From Phaffia rhodozyma (Eukaryota; Basidiomycota; Tremellomycetes; Cystofilobasidiales; Mrakiaceae): a DNA stretch of 64,000 nt. Every line of letters begins with the position of its first letter. Within the stretch, counting starts at the first letter, position 1. The notes beneath the pieces are model-generated. The model did no database searches, had not been told where the DNA came from, and saw only the letters and a list, made by a program, of their open reading frames with translations. The DNA is taken from contig JACGZH010000001.1 of NCBI GenBank assembly GCA_014706385.1, forward strand, positions 1,922,001-1,986,000, given 5' to 3'. This document shows positions 39,001 to 50,800 of this stretch, in pieces. Position numbers and translations under genes: made by a program.

Positions 39001-39291
39001 TTCTTTTCTTCTTTTGTCTTGTTCTGATTTGATTTTCTTTTTATTTGGCGGGTTCGCATCAGGATTGGTGCTCGGGAATTTTTAAAACAGTGCGTGTTCA
39101 TTCATCTCCTTGTTCTCGTCTTTTCACGCGCTTCTCTGTTTTTCCCTTGCTCACTTCGATGTTCTCTCGCCTTTTATTGTGAAATTCATCACCGACGATG
39201 ATGATGATGTGATAGAAATTGGAAAGTATTGATAGTGAGTGGGTTGGTGGGTTGTGGTGTGTTGATAGCCGAGGTGTTGATCATGTTGTGA
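36074..39291 (+). CDS. ArsB/NhaD superfamily (citrate transporter-like domain) membrane protein
   Basis: Polytopic plasma-membrane transporter. Fifteen exons (36074-36143, 36277-36528, 36655-36702, 36771-36874, 36961-36987, 37067-37090, 37161-37191, 37290-37633, 37725-37884, 37987-38258, 38374-38549, 38634-38683, 38773-38872, 39063-39089, 39216-39291) give 586 residues in one frame. Signatures: GHSIANLIILLVVNIFVVYP, FGLVSAPLIGVLVLLASKSI, LKPYDIMLLFICLAYIAISL, DAIILSGTGFLVYF, FSQFAVANIASATLVSSNIT, and ASNIGAVSFTFPASLAGLLW. A long Ser-rich loop (about residues 300-420) separates the halves. Relatives are arsenite pumps, NhaD antiporters and dicarboxylate carriers; the substrate cannot be assigned. 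Exons 5-7 are micro-exons (27, 24, 31 nt). Confidence 0.82.
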
Positions 39292-39686
39292 ATCATCATG
39301 TACTTTATCCTTTCTATATTTTTTCACGCGCGAGCATAAAAAGAAACAAAAGAGAAGGAGGGAAAGACGGGGAGAGGATAGAGAAAAAGATCGTTTGTCA
39401 TCATCAGAGAGATCAGAAACAAGCCGGAAGAAAGTAAGTGACAGAATGAAGAAGAAAACAACAAAGTTAGAGAACCGAGGACCAAGAAAGACAGTTCAGT
39501 CAAAGATACGAAGATATATGACCGAAGATAGTGAAAAAAAGAGGGAGTCATCTGTAGACAAATTTGAGATTAAACAAAAGGTAAACATAGGAGACGAGAA
39601 CCACTGGGTGAGTGCGAACGACGAGGGAACTGATCTTAGGCCCTGTAGGTTCTAAAGAGGGTTAGAGTATTGATGAAACATTGGCT
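39292..39686. other. Convergent 3' region
   Basis: About 400 bp of A/G-rich sequence between the transporter stop and the BAR gene stop. Open frames here are compositional. No gene supported. Confidence 0.5.
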
Positions 39687-41593
39687 TCAGCACATCGTAC
39701 GCGGCATCAACCTGAAGTACGAGAAGCAAAAGAATGAGACGAACCGGTACTCTGTCTCTGCCTTTCCGGCGGCCTCCTCGATCTCACCCTGGATGGCAGA
39801 CAAGGCCTCTGCGGCGGTAGAGTGGAAGACAAGCTGTGCCTTGACGAGCTGGTTCAACTGAAGAAGAGGTTCGGGCTGTAAAGTGGCAAAAGAAGAGTTG
39901 TGAGCCAAAGCCGTACAAGCATCAGAAGGAGCAAGATTGATGATCAGAAGAGATGACAATCCTCACGTTTTCCAAAACGTTCTTCATCAAACCGATGGCC
40001 TCCTCCGTTCTTCTCACCAACTCGTCCTCCTTCTCCTCGACCTCGAGCCTGGCCTGCTCCTGCTTGGCGGCGGCAGCGGTCTTGAGAGCCTGCCTGGACG
40101 AATCGAGCTCGAGCCTGGCTTGCTTGACGTGCTGACGAGCTCGGATGGCGAGGGTGAGGGTGGTAGAGAGCGTGCGTTGCCACGGGTGAAGGAACCGGGT
40201 GGCGATCTCCTCGTCCTGAGACAACCTGGCCTCTCCGACCTGGAGACGATAGATGGAACGGTGAGAGAAAAAAAAAAGCTTGGTGAGGTGATGGTATCTG
40301 ATGACAACGTAAGGAAGGCCGAAGGGAACGAGAGATACAAACCTTGCCGAGGGCGAGACTGTAGCTGGAGAGCGCTTTGCCGAGCTTTTCATCTCCATCG
40401 CCAAGTTCCACAGCGGATGAGGCCGCAGCTCTGGAGAGCGCGTGGGGAAGGGTCTTTGGCTGAGCGACGGGAGCGGCTGTCGGGGCGGGCAAAGGAAGAT
40501 TCGTTCCCTGCTCGGGGTCGATGGTAGAACCAGGCGTTTGGAGTGGAGAGAGCGAGACAGGTATGGGAAAGAGCGTGGAGAACGAAGAGAGGGCGGTATA
40601 GTGAAGAGGAGAGTCAGGATGGGTATAAGCCTATGAGTTTCTTGTTTGAGCATGGAGCGGAAAGGGGTCATGTATGGACAACATGGATAGACGACCGTTT
40701 TAAGGGAAGAAAAAGAGAAAGAAGAAAATAGACGATACCTTGAGGTTGTTCTGGGCAAACAAGGAGAACGAATGGGTGATGTTTCCACCAAGCTCGGCCA
40801 CGGACTCGGTGATCTGAGGAAGACGATCCCGAAGGGGAAAAGTAGGGAGAAATGAGGGCGGGTAAGTCAGGCGAGCCTGGTCGTGTTTCTTGGAGCCAAG
40901 GCTAGGTGGTTTGAAGAGTAATACATACCTGGGTCGGGTAGTCGTACGACCTGGTTGTTTGTGATGATTGATGATGTGTAGACGAGCGAGGCAGGAATGA
41001 ACATGGGGAACGATCAAGAAGGCCGAGCCGCAAGGAAGAGAACAGAGGTGAGGGAAAGACGAGGGAGAAGACGAAGAGCGAGAATAACAAATGGAATCAG
41101 ACACGTTGGAGCAGACACCAAGGCTTGGCCATAGACGGGACGGAGAAGAAAACCTTACTCGGTCTCGTAGACTTTGGTGATCTTGAGCATGTTCTGGTGA
41201 ACGGTCTTGAGGGCGTCTACCCTAGCCTCGAGATCCTTGTATTCTGTTTGGAGGGAGAACGAAAGAAGGACGAGGTCAGATACGGGCCGAGCCAGAGAAG
41301 ATACCAAGATGGCTGGACGGGGATGTACCCTTGGGAAGCTCGGTGATCTCGTCACTCGAGACGTTTCCGAATCGTTCACTTGATTAGCCGGGGGTGGATA
41401 CACAGATACATGTCAGTTCATCAGGACGAAAAGCAAGAAAAGCGTGTGAGATGTTGTAGAAGAACGAAGAGGATACTGACCGACCGGCCTGGACTGTGGT
41501 CTTGAAGGTGTTGGCGATGTTGACGTTTGGCGCCTGGGGCAAAGGAGGGAGGTTTGCCAAATTTGGCAGGTTTGCTTGGAACTTGGACCACAT
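39687..41593 (-). CDS. BAR-domain protein, Gvp36-like
   Basis: Membrane-curvature protein of the fungal Golgi-vesicle protein 36 type, acting in vesicle traffic. The start at 41593 reads MWSKFQANLPNLANLPPLPQ. The dimer-forming BAR domain follows: FGNVSSDEITELPKEYKDLE, RVDALKTVHQNMLKITKVYE, the conserved YDYP motif in ETESYDYPTQ, ESVAELGGNITHSF, KALSSYSLALGKVGEARLSQ, RFLHPWQRTLSTTLTLAIRA, and long heptad-like helices (RLEVEEKEDELVRRTEEAIG). The SYDYPTQ codons sit on a 22 nt micro-exon at 40950-40929, bounded by AG and GT. The C-terminus runs past EAAGKAETEYR to a stop at 39687. Exact intron borders elsewhere are approximate. Confidence 0.83.
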
Positions 41594-42174
41594 CTGACTG
41601 GGCTGAGCGAGGGCTGGGGGAGAGCGACTGGAGAGATGCTAGAAAATGTTGAACGATGGGATCGCTTCGACTCGGGGGGTGATGGTTGGATGATGAGCAG
41701 GAAGAACGACGGTCGGACGGCCAAGAGAGAAAACAGGCGGTGGAAAAACTATTAGGAAAGTTTTCTAATGGCCATTAGAGAAAGTTTGTAGTGTCAGGCT
41801 CATTACAAATGTTTTGTAGTCGCTATTAGAAAAAGTTTGTAGTCCGTTCGGATGGCTCATAAACCCTCCCCAGCGTGGTCCAGCCAGGTTGGGGGCAAGC
41901 GTTCATCTGGTTCATCTCGTCCACCTCGTCCACCTCATCCACTCTGTTCAAAGACTACAGAGACACAGCGTGAGTGATCTGTTTGACAGATGGTCGATCA
42001 GTCCAAGCCGCCAGGCTTGTGTCGGTCTACCACGTGGAATGCGCTCGTTCTCGTTCTTTGCCACATCTGACGAGTCTCATGGTTTGTTCTTTCTTCGTTA
42101 GCGTCTCCGAACTCCTACCAAGTGACGAACTATCGGCCAGAAGATCTGACTCGACACTCCGGCGCATTACTAGC
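41594..42174. repeat. Intergenic region with three ATTAGRRAAAGTTT repeats
   Basis: The BAR promoter contains three related short repeats: 41751-41769 (near-palindromic ATTAGGAAAG..TTTTCTAAT), 41774-41792 and 41825-41843 (about 18 of 20 bases alike, ATTAGAGAAAGTTTGTAGT and ATTAGAAAAAGTTTGTAGT). A second motif is a run of GTCCACCTC units near 41916-41942. These look like degraded mobile-element ends or clustered factor sites. Confidence 0.45.
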
Positions 42175-42654
42175 ATGGACCCACAACCTGATACGGAACC
42201 ATCGCAAGCTTGCGCATACCAAGAAGGAGAGTACGATTGCGAGACGGAATCAGAATGTTCCTCGGATGAATACACATACCAGCTGCCTCTGAACGAGATG
42301 TTCAGGAAGGGTCAGGTTCTATCCCAAGTCAAGGAACTGAGCTTGTTTGACTTCTTGTCCGAGCAATTTGGGCTCGATCCTGACGAGGCAGGCCTGACGT
42401 ATACTCTCTGGGCTCATCGACTGAAAGTGTTTGGTACACACAACCTCACATTCCTCGAAAACGAAGCTCGAAAGATCAAAAGCAACAAAGTGATCAGGAA
42501 CGACATGGTCGTAAGTGACTTTATTAGCTATACTACTGGGCAAAAGTACCGAGGTGGGCCATACGATGTTGGCGAACATAGTATCAGGGAGGCCGCCACA
42601 GATGAGCGTATCGTTATGTGCAACGCGTACAGACGTAACCCGTCTGGTGTATAG
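42175..42654 (+). CDS. Orphan ORF of unknown function
   Basis: Open frame of 159 codons starting MDPQPDTEPSQACAYQEG, with an acidic Glu/Ser/Asp-rich N-terminus, then FDFLSEQFGLDPDEAGLTYT, HRLKVFGTHNLTFL and KIKSNKVIRNDMVV. I recognise no family. A perfect GTAAGT donor at GACATGGTC (about 42510) could splice to a TAG acceptor near 42591, giving an alternative end at about 42613. Coding potential is moderate: charged composition and a good ATG context, but an isolated position with simple repeats upstream. It may be a young or lineage-specific gene, or a degraded fragment. Confidence 0.4.
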   Translation: MDPQPDTEPSQACAYQEGEYDCETESECSSDEYTYQLPLNEMFRKGQVLSQVKELSLFDFLSEQFGLDPDEAGLTYTLWAHRLKVFGTHNLTFLENEARKIKSNKVIRNDMVVSDFISYTTGQKYRGGPYDVGEHSIREAATDERIVMCNAYRRNPSGV

Positions 42655-43388
42655 GATGAGCGCATTCGCTGCTGGTGTGTGTTCATTGTCTTCCATTGTT
42701 CAAGGCTATACAAATGTGCGATCATGTATACCATGAACTGTCGCATACCAAAGGAAAGACGGTCTTTCTCACCATGCTTCAGGCGATGTGATGTGATGTG
42801 ATGTACATAGAACGCAGCCGAGCGATGGCACTCTACCAGCAAGGCCAACGACCGCTTTCACCTCTTTCTGCCTGGTCACAAACCGAACGTCTCTTCTTGT
42901 TCTGTTCATACACAAACACACGCGCTTTGTCTCTCTACTATTCTCTAGATGTTCCCGTTCTCTCTGAAACGATCCCCACCAGATACTCCCATGGGGCCAG
43001 CAGCGCGCAATCCTCTGCGCTACTCCTAGGCAGCCGCTGACTAAGCAAGCCCCCCAGGATACAGTACCATCCGGATGTTTCCCCCCCGGGGGAATCCTCG
43101 TTCAACCTCCAACGACGACGATCCTGTTTCTCATCCCAAAGCTCCCCCCGTCGTTCTAGATGATCACTTCAATACGAGCCTGAGAGCGCTGTTGTTGAAC
43201 TCACCCATAAACAGTACACGTGCCTCTGTGTGCATGTGTTTTATCGATATCAAGTCTCATCTCGGCTCCCCACCAGTCCAAACACCACGCCCGGAACCAT
43301 CCTAGACCTATCCGGCGGTACCCTCATACCTTCTCTCCCTCGGATTATATCTTACTGTCGACCCGAATATCGCAACTAACAGCAGATC
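42655..43388. other. Intergenic region, 730 bp
   Basis: Pyrimidine-rich with poly-C near 43080-43090 and a GATGT repeat at about 42785-42800. No gene supported. The distal part is the probable promoter and leader of the GTPBP1-like gene. Confidence 0.45.
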
Positions 43389-45693
43389 ATGTTCGGCGAA
43401 TACAAGTCCCAGTCGCCTAAGCTCCCGTCTCCGTGGTCGAACCCGTACATCAACGTCCCTCGTTCGTCTCATCATCGTCCACCCTGGTTCATGTTCATTC
43501 CCGCGGGCAATCCAAGAATGACTCGACTGACCGTCCTTTTCTTTGCTTCTCTACCCTTTACCTCTCCCAGGCTCAAAGCTCGGCACTCCAAACCCGATCG
43601 TCATCAACTATCTTCCGTGCGATCTTCTCGACAGCACGCTCTCCGAGTTCTCCACCTTCGAATCCGATAACGAAGATAGGGATATCGACGAAGGGCTTCC
43701 CTCGGCAGAGTCACTCGAAGAATCAACAGAGGATGACTCGGTGTCTGAACTTTCGTCCAAACGACCGACAGAAGGCGGAGACTATGACCATGACGATGCC
43801 AACGTTAATGATGACGATGATGATGATCAAGCAACACAGCTCGCCATCAGCTTCGACAGTGGCGGTCGGATCAGAAAAAGCAACTCGCTCGCGAGGCGAA
43901 TCTCATCGACCGATCTTGAGCCTGGTTCATCCCCAGTGGACGGTCTTCAGAGGCTCAGTGCAGAAGTAGACGAAAAAGGCCACATCGAGTACAAACTCAA
44001 ACTCTCGGCCGCCACTCCAGACAGATTCAATCGGCTTGTCACTCAGCTTCAGTGGAGACTATTGGAAGGAGGTGGGGAGGCCATCTACGAGATCGGTGTG
44101 CTTGGTGAGCCAGTCTCTCCACTCTGTCTCTGTCTCATATCCTCCGTTCTAACCCTCGCTCGATCCTGATCTCCCGCGCGCATAGATGATGGAACTCTTG
44201 TTGGTCTTCCCCGATCAGAACTCTTGTCGTCACTCCGGACACTGGAAAAGATGGCAGAAGAACTAGGTGCTACCGTGCTCGTCGTCAAAGAAATCCGTCT
44301 CCCGGCCTTGTCGACCAGCACACTCGACCTCGGCGATGAAACCGGCAAACGAGGCAAATGGCTCAAATGGGCCGCCTCGCAAGAGACTGCATCAAACAGA
44401 GAGCAGCGAAAGTCGACGAAATGGGAGGCAAAGCTAGCACAGATGAACGGAGCCCATCAAGCCTCGATCGACGGGAAATCGCCCGCTGTTGAATGGGGCC
44501 CAGAGAACGCCGAAACCCACGGACAGAGATTCATCAACAGATTCGGCACAGGCGGACGAAGAAGACGTAGAGGACCGAGACATCGATCCTCAGATCATGC
44601 GCGGTCAACCTTCCCGGGCTCAACCTCATCTTTACCATCTGTTACCACCTCTGATCCCCTTGGACCAAACCGGATCGAGCGCGCCTTTCGTCCAGATGAT
44701 ACAAATCGCTCAAGCCGGAAGAAGAAGATTGAGTCTCTCCTCGATTCAGACAACGACGACGACGATGATGACGACTACACAAATACAACATCTAATCCGA
44801 AAGCTAATCCAAGCTGCTCCAATCCTGTGCAACACCAACCAGCCTTTCTGCCGGCAATACATACAAACGAGGCAAGACCGCGAGCCCACGTCAGAGATAT
44901 CGATCTAGAAATGTTTGCGGTTTTAGATCTTGGGGTAGGGGAACGACCTGCAGATCATCCCGAGACGATCTCAAATCAAGAGCTTGTAGGCGCAGAGAGG
45001 AAACACGGAGGAGCTTATTCCGATAAGAAGTCGAGGGACGAAGCCAAAGCAGCCATCAGGCGGCTCAAGAAAGCCGAAAAAGCCGCTGCCGCCGCTCGGA
45101 CGTTTCCCAAAAAAGATCTACTTCAGGTCGACAGAATGTTCGAGGACGATCTCTCGTTTCTCAGTCCTCTTTCGTTGGATGATGACAACAACGTCGAAGA
45201 AGAAAATTCCATCGAAAGTCCATTCTTGACGACACCTACAGGACCTGGAGATATTCCCCTTCCGTCAACACTCTCATGCCCAGACTATTCATCTAGTTCT
45301 ACCAACACCGCCACCACCGATAATACCACCAACAACAACACAACGACGACCCCGGCCATGGCAGACACATCCGATATAAACTCACTTCCGTCTCCGATCT
45401 TGAGAGCCTACAGACCGCCTCCCTCACTTCTTCCTAGGTCTGGTCTTGTGAGTGATGCGACCAAAGTTATCCATGCCCGATCTCGAAAAGTTTCCACCGC
45501 CACCGTCGTCGGTTCGGATACTGACGCCAATACTAATAACGATGCCAACAACGAGGACCGAGTCACAAGAGAAGAGGACGAAGAAGACGGTTCAGAGAGG
45601 TTATGTGTGGAAGTTTTGGTGATGAGAAAAGAGATGAAGACGTTCATCAACCTAGAAGATTTTGGAGCAAAAGTTCTTTCTGACCGGGATTGA
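43389..45693 (+). CDS. GTPBP1-like N-terminal domain protein without the GTPase domain
   Basis: Three exons (43389-43461, 43571-44104, 44186-45693) give 704 residues in one frame. The central block matches the N-terminal region of the GTPBP1/GTPBP2 family as I recall it: KGHIEYKLKLSAATPDRFNR, VTQLQWRLLEGGGEAIYEIG, DDGTLVGLPRSELLSSLRTL, MAEELGATVLVVKEIRLP. In those proteins an EF-Tu-like GTPase follows a segment like the one here near the end (CVEVLVMRKEMKTFINLEDF). Instead the gene stops four to ten residues later, and no P-loop GxxxxGK[ST] or NKxD is seen anywhere. The remainder is acidic and disordered with an Asp run. An assembly or annotation break downstream is not indicated: about 400 bp follow before the next gene, and they hold no GTPase motif. 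Confidence 0.68.
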
Positions 45694-46104
45694 GTAAGTG
45701 ACCCAAGAGGAGGGGAGGGTCTGAGTTGAGAGTTGAGCGCAAGTCGTATGCTCATCCTTTCCAGTCTTGTCTTGTTTTTCTTTTTCTTTTTCTTAGTCTC
45801 TTCCATTTCGTTGTAGTCATTCGTCCGTTCCATCGTTTTTTTGTCGTTAGATGTGTTGTACATGTATTCATAAAAACACATCTATATCATTTTCAAAACA
45901 CTTCATCAACGGAACGAACATACCATCGAATCAATCTTTTTCCTTGTGCCTCTTGTCTCGTTCTCACATTCCAATTTTCCGTCATCTTTCTCAGTCTCTC
46001 GCATCATTCGATTTATCAATTCCTCTTTCTCCTCTGTATAGGGCATGTGCATGAGCATAGTATGAAATAGAAAAACACGCGGCAAAAACGAAAGCTTTCC
46101 GATG
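45694..46104. other. Convergent 3' region
   Basis: 410 bp between the GTPBP1-like stop and the SMG7-like stop. T-rich; no coding exon and no GTPase signature on either strand. Confidence 0.5.
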
Positions 46105-49100
46105 TTAATTCCACATGTTTCCTGGTCGCTCATACCCCATACCTGGGCCTGCCCCAATCCCAAATTCACTTCCAGGTCCAATTCTGCCGAGTCCTGTTTG
46201 TGAAGCATCTTCTTGCTGCTGCTGCTGATGATGATGATAATGTTGTTGTGGTTGTGGTTGTGGTTGTGGTTGTGGTTGTGGTTGTGGTAGATTTCGGAAA
46301 TACTGATCAGCCGTTGTGTCGTATGCAAGTGACTGAGAATCCCGCTGCATGTTCCACTGCTGTTGAGTATATCCATGAGAGTTCGGTAAGACGCGTTGTT
46401 GTTGTTGTTGTTGTTCTTGTTGTGCATCCAACGTGGACGGATAAGAGGCCGACGATTCAATCGAACCTGACAAATTGGATTGTCGCTGTTGCTGCTGTTG
46501 GGGTTGCAGCAAGGTACCCAGAACAGGGGCAGGCTGGCCCCAATGATGTGAGCTTGACGGATGGTCGCCATATGCTCCTAGGTTATAAGCCGCTCGATCA
46601 GCCGTCGGCCCAGAAGGAAGTGAAACTCCGGAGGAATAACTCGGCAGAGATGAAGGGCTGGCTTGATCTGTGAACATGTTACCTAAAGGGGACGGATGGG
46701 ATGGCTGACGACTACGGGAGGGGGACGACGAGTAGGAAGGAATCATGAGACCAATTGGAGGGCTTGGATCATATGTTTGGTGAGTTTGGTGAGAGAGAGG
46801 TGAAAACGATGACGACGATGGTGACTGTTGTTGTTGTCTAGGCTGCTGGTAAGCCGAGTGAGGCAAAGCTCCGGCCTCTAGGTTAGGCAAACTATATAGC
46901 CGGTCTCTCTGCCCTCCAAAGTGTCCGTAGAGTTGATCTGTTGGCGACCTACCAACCTCGGCCAAACTTGACCGTTGTGCGCTCAAAGGCGACTTTTGAG
47001 TGGACCGCCCAAACGTTTCAGGATGCGGCGAAGAAAAATGGTGAGAAAAGTTCGCCGACTGATTCGATCCATAGGGTGATTGCTCGTATCCTCCCAAGCC
47101 CGGGTGGCCAGAGGGTGACCTCTTCCCTATAGGTGTTCCAAAGCTACTCTTCGATATAGAACCAGGTGAATCCCACGTGGTCTCTCCTGGTTTAGACCAG
47201 CCCAATCCAGAAGACGGGGTAATAACATCTCGTCCCATGGGGGAATCTTCTTTGTCCGGGGCCCAAATGGATTCCTTTCGTTCCATAGAATGACTATACC
47301 GGAGGTTCGATTGAGGGCGGTGAAGAGGCGATGGTGTTCCCATTCCACCAAGTGGAGAAGCAAGAGGTAAGCCGGAGGAAGATGTGATTTGATTGAGAAG
47401 GTCTAGAGCAGTGAGCTTCCCACTGGGAGCGACATTCGGAGATGATGTCGGGTTGATCGACGGCGAGAGATTGTGTCCTTGGCTATATATGAACAGTAGC
47501 AGTATTTAGAATCTGTTCTTGAAAAGACAGGGTAGGAAAAATTAACTCACTTGATAATTTCGGCCGGAGCAGCAGCGGTATTACTAGATGACCAAGCAGA
47601 TAACTCGATCTCTTCATTGTATCTTCCTTCTTCTCGAATTCGCTCCATCTCGTTCATATCCACCTCCGATTCATCATCCAAGGTGGCTCGCATAGCCCTG
47701 TTCACCGGATCGTCCTCCGTCCCCGTGCTGACTGACGCTGACTCTTCATCCTGGACAGGCGTCTCAGGTCGAAGGAGCAGAGAGTTTTGTAAGGAGGCAG
47801 CCAAGTCCGCTGCTTTGATATCGGATGCTGATGGAAGGGTCGGAGGAGATACGGGATGCTTCTGGGAATGTCTGAAAGCAGAATGCTTATCAGGGAATGT
47901 ATTGAGGTCAACGATGCTGACGGGCGATTCGAGAGGAGTTTGGATCGAAAGGGAAGTCTCAGACGCGCTCGCGCGGGGCTTGGAAAAGCTGCCTACTGTT
48001 TCTTCTTCAGTGGATCGAGTGTTAGGTAGAGGAACAGAAGATTCAGAGACATCCTTAGGTGGGTGAGTGCGCCGAATATTCTGAGAGAAAGGTTTTTCCT
48101 TCGACAACCCTTGGTGACGTATCGGTTTAGGAGATCGATCAGGTGTCGATAAAGATTCGGCCTGAATGGCAGGAGGGACCATATCGTACTCAGGAGTATG
48201 ATCAGCACTTTTTACATTTTGAGGATCGGCATGGATTCTTGAGGGTTTCTCTAGGTCTGTTCTGTCAAAGGAGACGTTTCCAGCTCGTCCACCGATCCAC
48301 GCTTCTCTGGTAATCTCATCGTGAAGTGTATTGATATTTGACGGCAGTCGATCCTCTACTTTGCTTTTTTTGAGTTTTGAAGTTTTGATACGAGGATAAG
48401 CGTAACGGCCGTATTTGATAATGAAAAGGTCCGATGTCTATTTCCCAAGTGATACAGATGGTAGCATAAAAATTCATATCAAATTAGTTTCTACACTTTT
48501 CCTTCTTCTAGGTACTTAGAGAAAAGCATGTTACAGATGAACTCACATCGCCTTTAGTAGCATACGTTCCGTCCTTTTGCAGATCACTGACTCTCATCAG
48601 ATATTCTCTGTTCGGATGGCCTCCGCGTGAGCCGAGGGTTTGTCGTTCCATATCGCCCGTTCGATGGAACTGGAAGCCCATGAGTTTATGAGTTGGCCCA
48701 AATCCTCTCATCTCAAAATCCTCTTCAAGCGACACATCAATCGAAACAATCTCCGTGCTTGGGAACGTGATGTTGAGAACGTTAAGTAGATCCGCGTAAG
48801 CTCGATAAGTTCCCTGAATCTTTTCCTGAGATCGATGAGTGTCTTGTGCGCAAGAGGGAGGTTTGCCAGAGACTTGTTGCCGGAGTGGCTCATCGCTTGT
48901 TGACGCAAGGATCGACTGATTTTGACTTATTCCAGATAGGTATGATTGATGGCTCCGAATCCATTTCGAGATTACCCGAAGAGTGGGAAGTGATCGTCTT
49001 AGAATAACTGTTAAGTAGCTTGAGAACTGATCCATGGAGTCGACGGTTGCTTTTGAATTTAATGTTTCTTTACTTCTGGCATCCAATTCTTCCGGAAGGA

Positions 49101-50800
49101 TGCGCTCTTTTCGATTGTGGTATCGGGCAAGCTTCACCGGGTCGAGACACTCTATCAGATCATTGACAACAATATCGAGGGTGACGATGATGATGTCGAG
49201 AATGATATCAAGGATGGCTAATTCAGATTGAGCAGTGCTGTGGGGGCTCTCTTTTTCAAGCCGAGGCACTCGGCGAGTCATCCGTTTACTCCAGTGAACA
49301 GAAGCCAGAGAGACGAACGTTCGTAGAATTATTTCAGTCGATAGCAGTTGGCGCCCAAGCAGATATTCATATTCGGCGATGAACCAAGTGGAGTAGGTGA
49401 CTGAAGCACCGAATTTACTGGAAAAAGAATCAAGGATAACAACTGTAAGATCAACCGAACTTAGCATTTTGAGACGTATGCAGAGGACTCACTTTGGGTT
49501 AACGACAAATAAACCTATCAGGACTATGAAGTCTTCGGTGAACGAAAGCAGAGTGGTACTGTCCCAATGATAGAATCTATGGGAGACTTCTTCCAATCTA
49601 TTCCAAAAGTGGTCCATCGGCCTTCGAAGGATACGCTGTAGATTCTCGTTCGCTGTTGGGAAGAAGCCCTTGACGGCCAGAGCTCGAAGGTACAAATAAG
49701 AAGCGCCAGAGATATCCTGTTGATTGGTGGCTACTACGGCGAGTTGATTGAATGGATTGCCTGCAAGAAAACGAAAGCACAAACAGATATGAGAATCGGA
49801 TTGAGTTGCGAAAGTGACTGGACGAACGAACCGCTGTCTGGATCTAAAAGATGAGCGATCTGGTACATTGCCTTAGCTTTCACAAATCCCTCGGACTGCT
49901 TTTCAAACGTCCCCAGCCATTGCTTGATTGCTTTTCCCTGTCCCCCAGACTCCTTTGTGGCAGAGTCCTTCCCGACAGCATAAATCTCTCCGTACCGCTC
50001 CAGATCGCCTAAAAAGATGAATCCTCTGACGACCATGGCTCCCCCTTTGGACTTGGCTTCTTTCAACGGAACTATGCCGTCCAAGCTTTTGGCCGATCTG
50101 TTCTCATTGCTAAACCCTTCTAAGAATTTTTCGGTTGATTCAAGTTCGTAGGCTGAGGCTATTCGACCGATAAACGCTTTGTAGAATTTGATTTCTTCCC
50201 TGAGGAACGTGGCAAACCGGTTGAGATTTCGGTTCTTCTCGTACTGTATGTCTCGACGGTTCTTTTTGTTGTTGGAACTAGCGGATCTAGAAGGCTGGGA
50301 TGGTGTAGAAATCCTAGCTCTATAGCGAGTGATGAACGCATGGGTCGTTTGAATCCAGAGGGCCTCAAGATGCCGTGGGTCGGCCTGGTCAGGAAACTTG
50401 AGGAGGATCCGGACGTAGTTCCCACGAATGCTGAGTAGACGGAGGGTCGATTCGATCAGACCAGATTTCATTCAGCCGATCATAAGAACACACAGATCCT
50501 AACAAAGACAGGAATCATCTGCTACTAACGTGAGCCGTTGGGATTCTATGTCTGCATCCCATGGAGCTTTGACATTTAGCTCCTTGGTCAACGTAGTGTT
50601 GAGGCTTTTCAATACGCTTTGAAGTTTCACGGGAGAGTAAGAGTGAACGGACGAAAGTTAGCATCATGAGCGTGTTCGGCGTGTTTCAACCAGAATAGGA
50701 CACGAATAGAAAGCAAACTCTCGTACAGATTCAAACGGTCTACAGTGACATCCATGTCCTGCTTTCCGGATTGCGCTTCTTTTTTGTGCACGACCGACAT
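46105..50800 (-). CDS. EST1/SMG7-like protein with a low-complexity C-terminal tail
   Basis: Candidate nonsense-mediated decay or telomerase-associated factor. The first visible exon is near 50800 (MSVVHKKEAQSGKQDMDVTV); the 5' exon joins are unresolved and another exon may lie near 50.95 kb (HQQQLSVFLKDQ). Next comes a TPR-like 14-3-3-type region: THAFITRYRA, RFATFLREEIKFYKAFIGRI, FIFLGDLERYGEIYAVGKDS, KAKAMYQIAHLLDPDSGNPF, NQLAVVATNQQDISGASYLY, RALAVKGFFPTANENLQRIL, and the DEMRGF-like EDFEMRGFGPTHKLMGFQFH. The exon from 47343 to 46105 is a low-complexity tail rich in Ser, Pro and Gln with CAG- and QP-type repeats. No PIN domain is seen, so it is SMG7/EST1-like rather than SMG6. Confidence 0.75.
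46243..46288. repeat. (GGTTGT)n tandem repeat encoding Pro-Gln
   Basis: Perfect hexanucleotide array of about seven units. On the minus strand it encodes PQPQPQ inside the SMG7-like tail. A flanking (TGG/TTG)n run nearby encodes more Gln. Confidence 0.9.

Noticed and set aside
39937..40527. 196-codon plus-strand ORF across the BAR gene
   Set aside because: It is the complement of the long BAR coiled-coil exons; the minus frame has the family motifs and the plus frame has none.
47551..48066. 171-codon plus-strand ORF
   Set aside because: Antisense to a Ser-rich SMG7-like exon, explained by codon bias on the minus strand.
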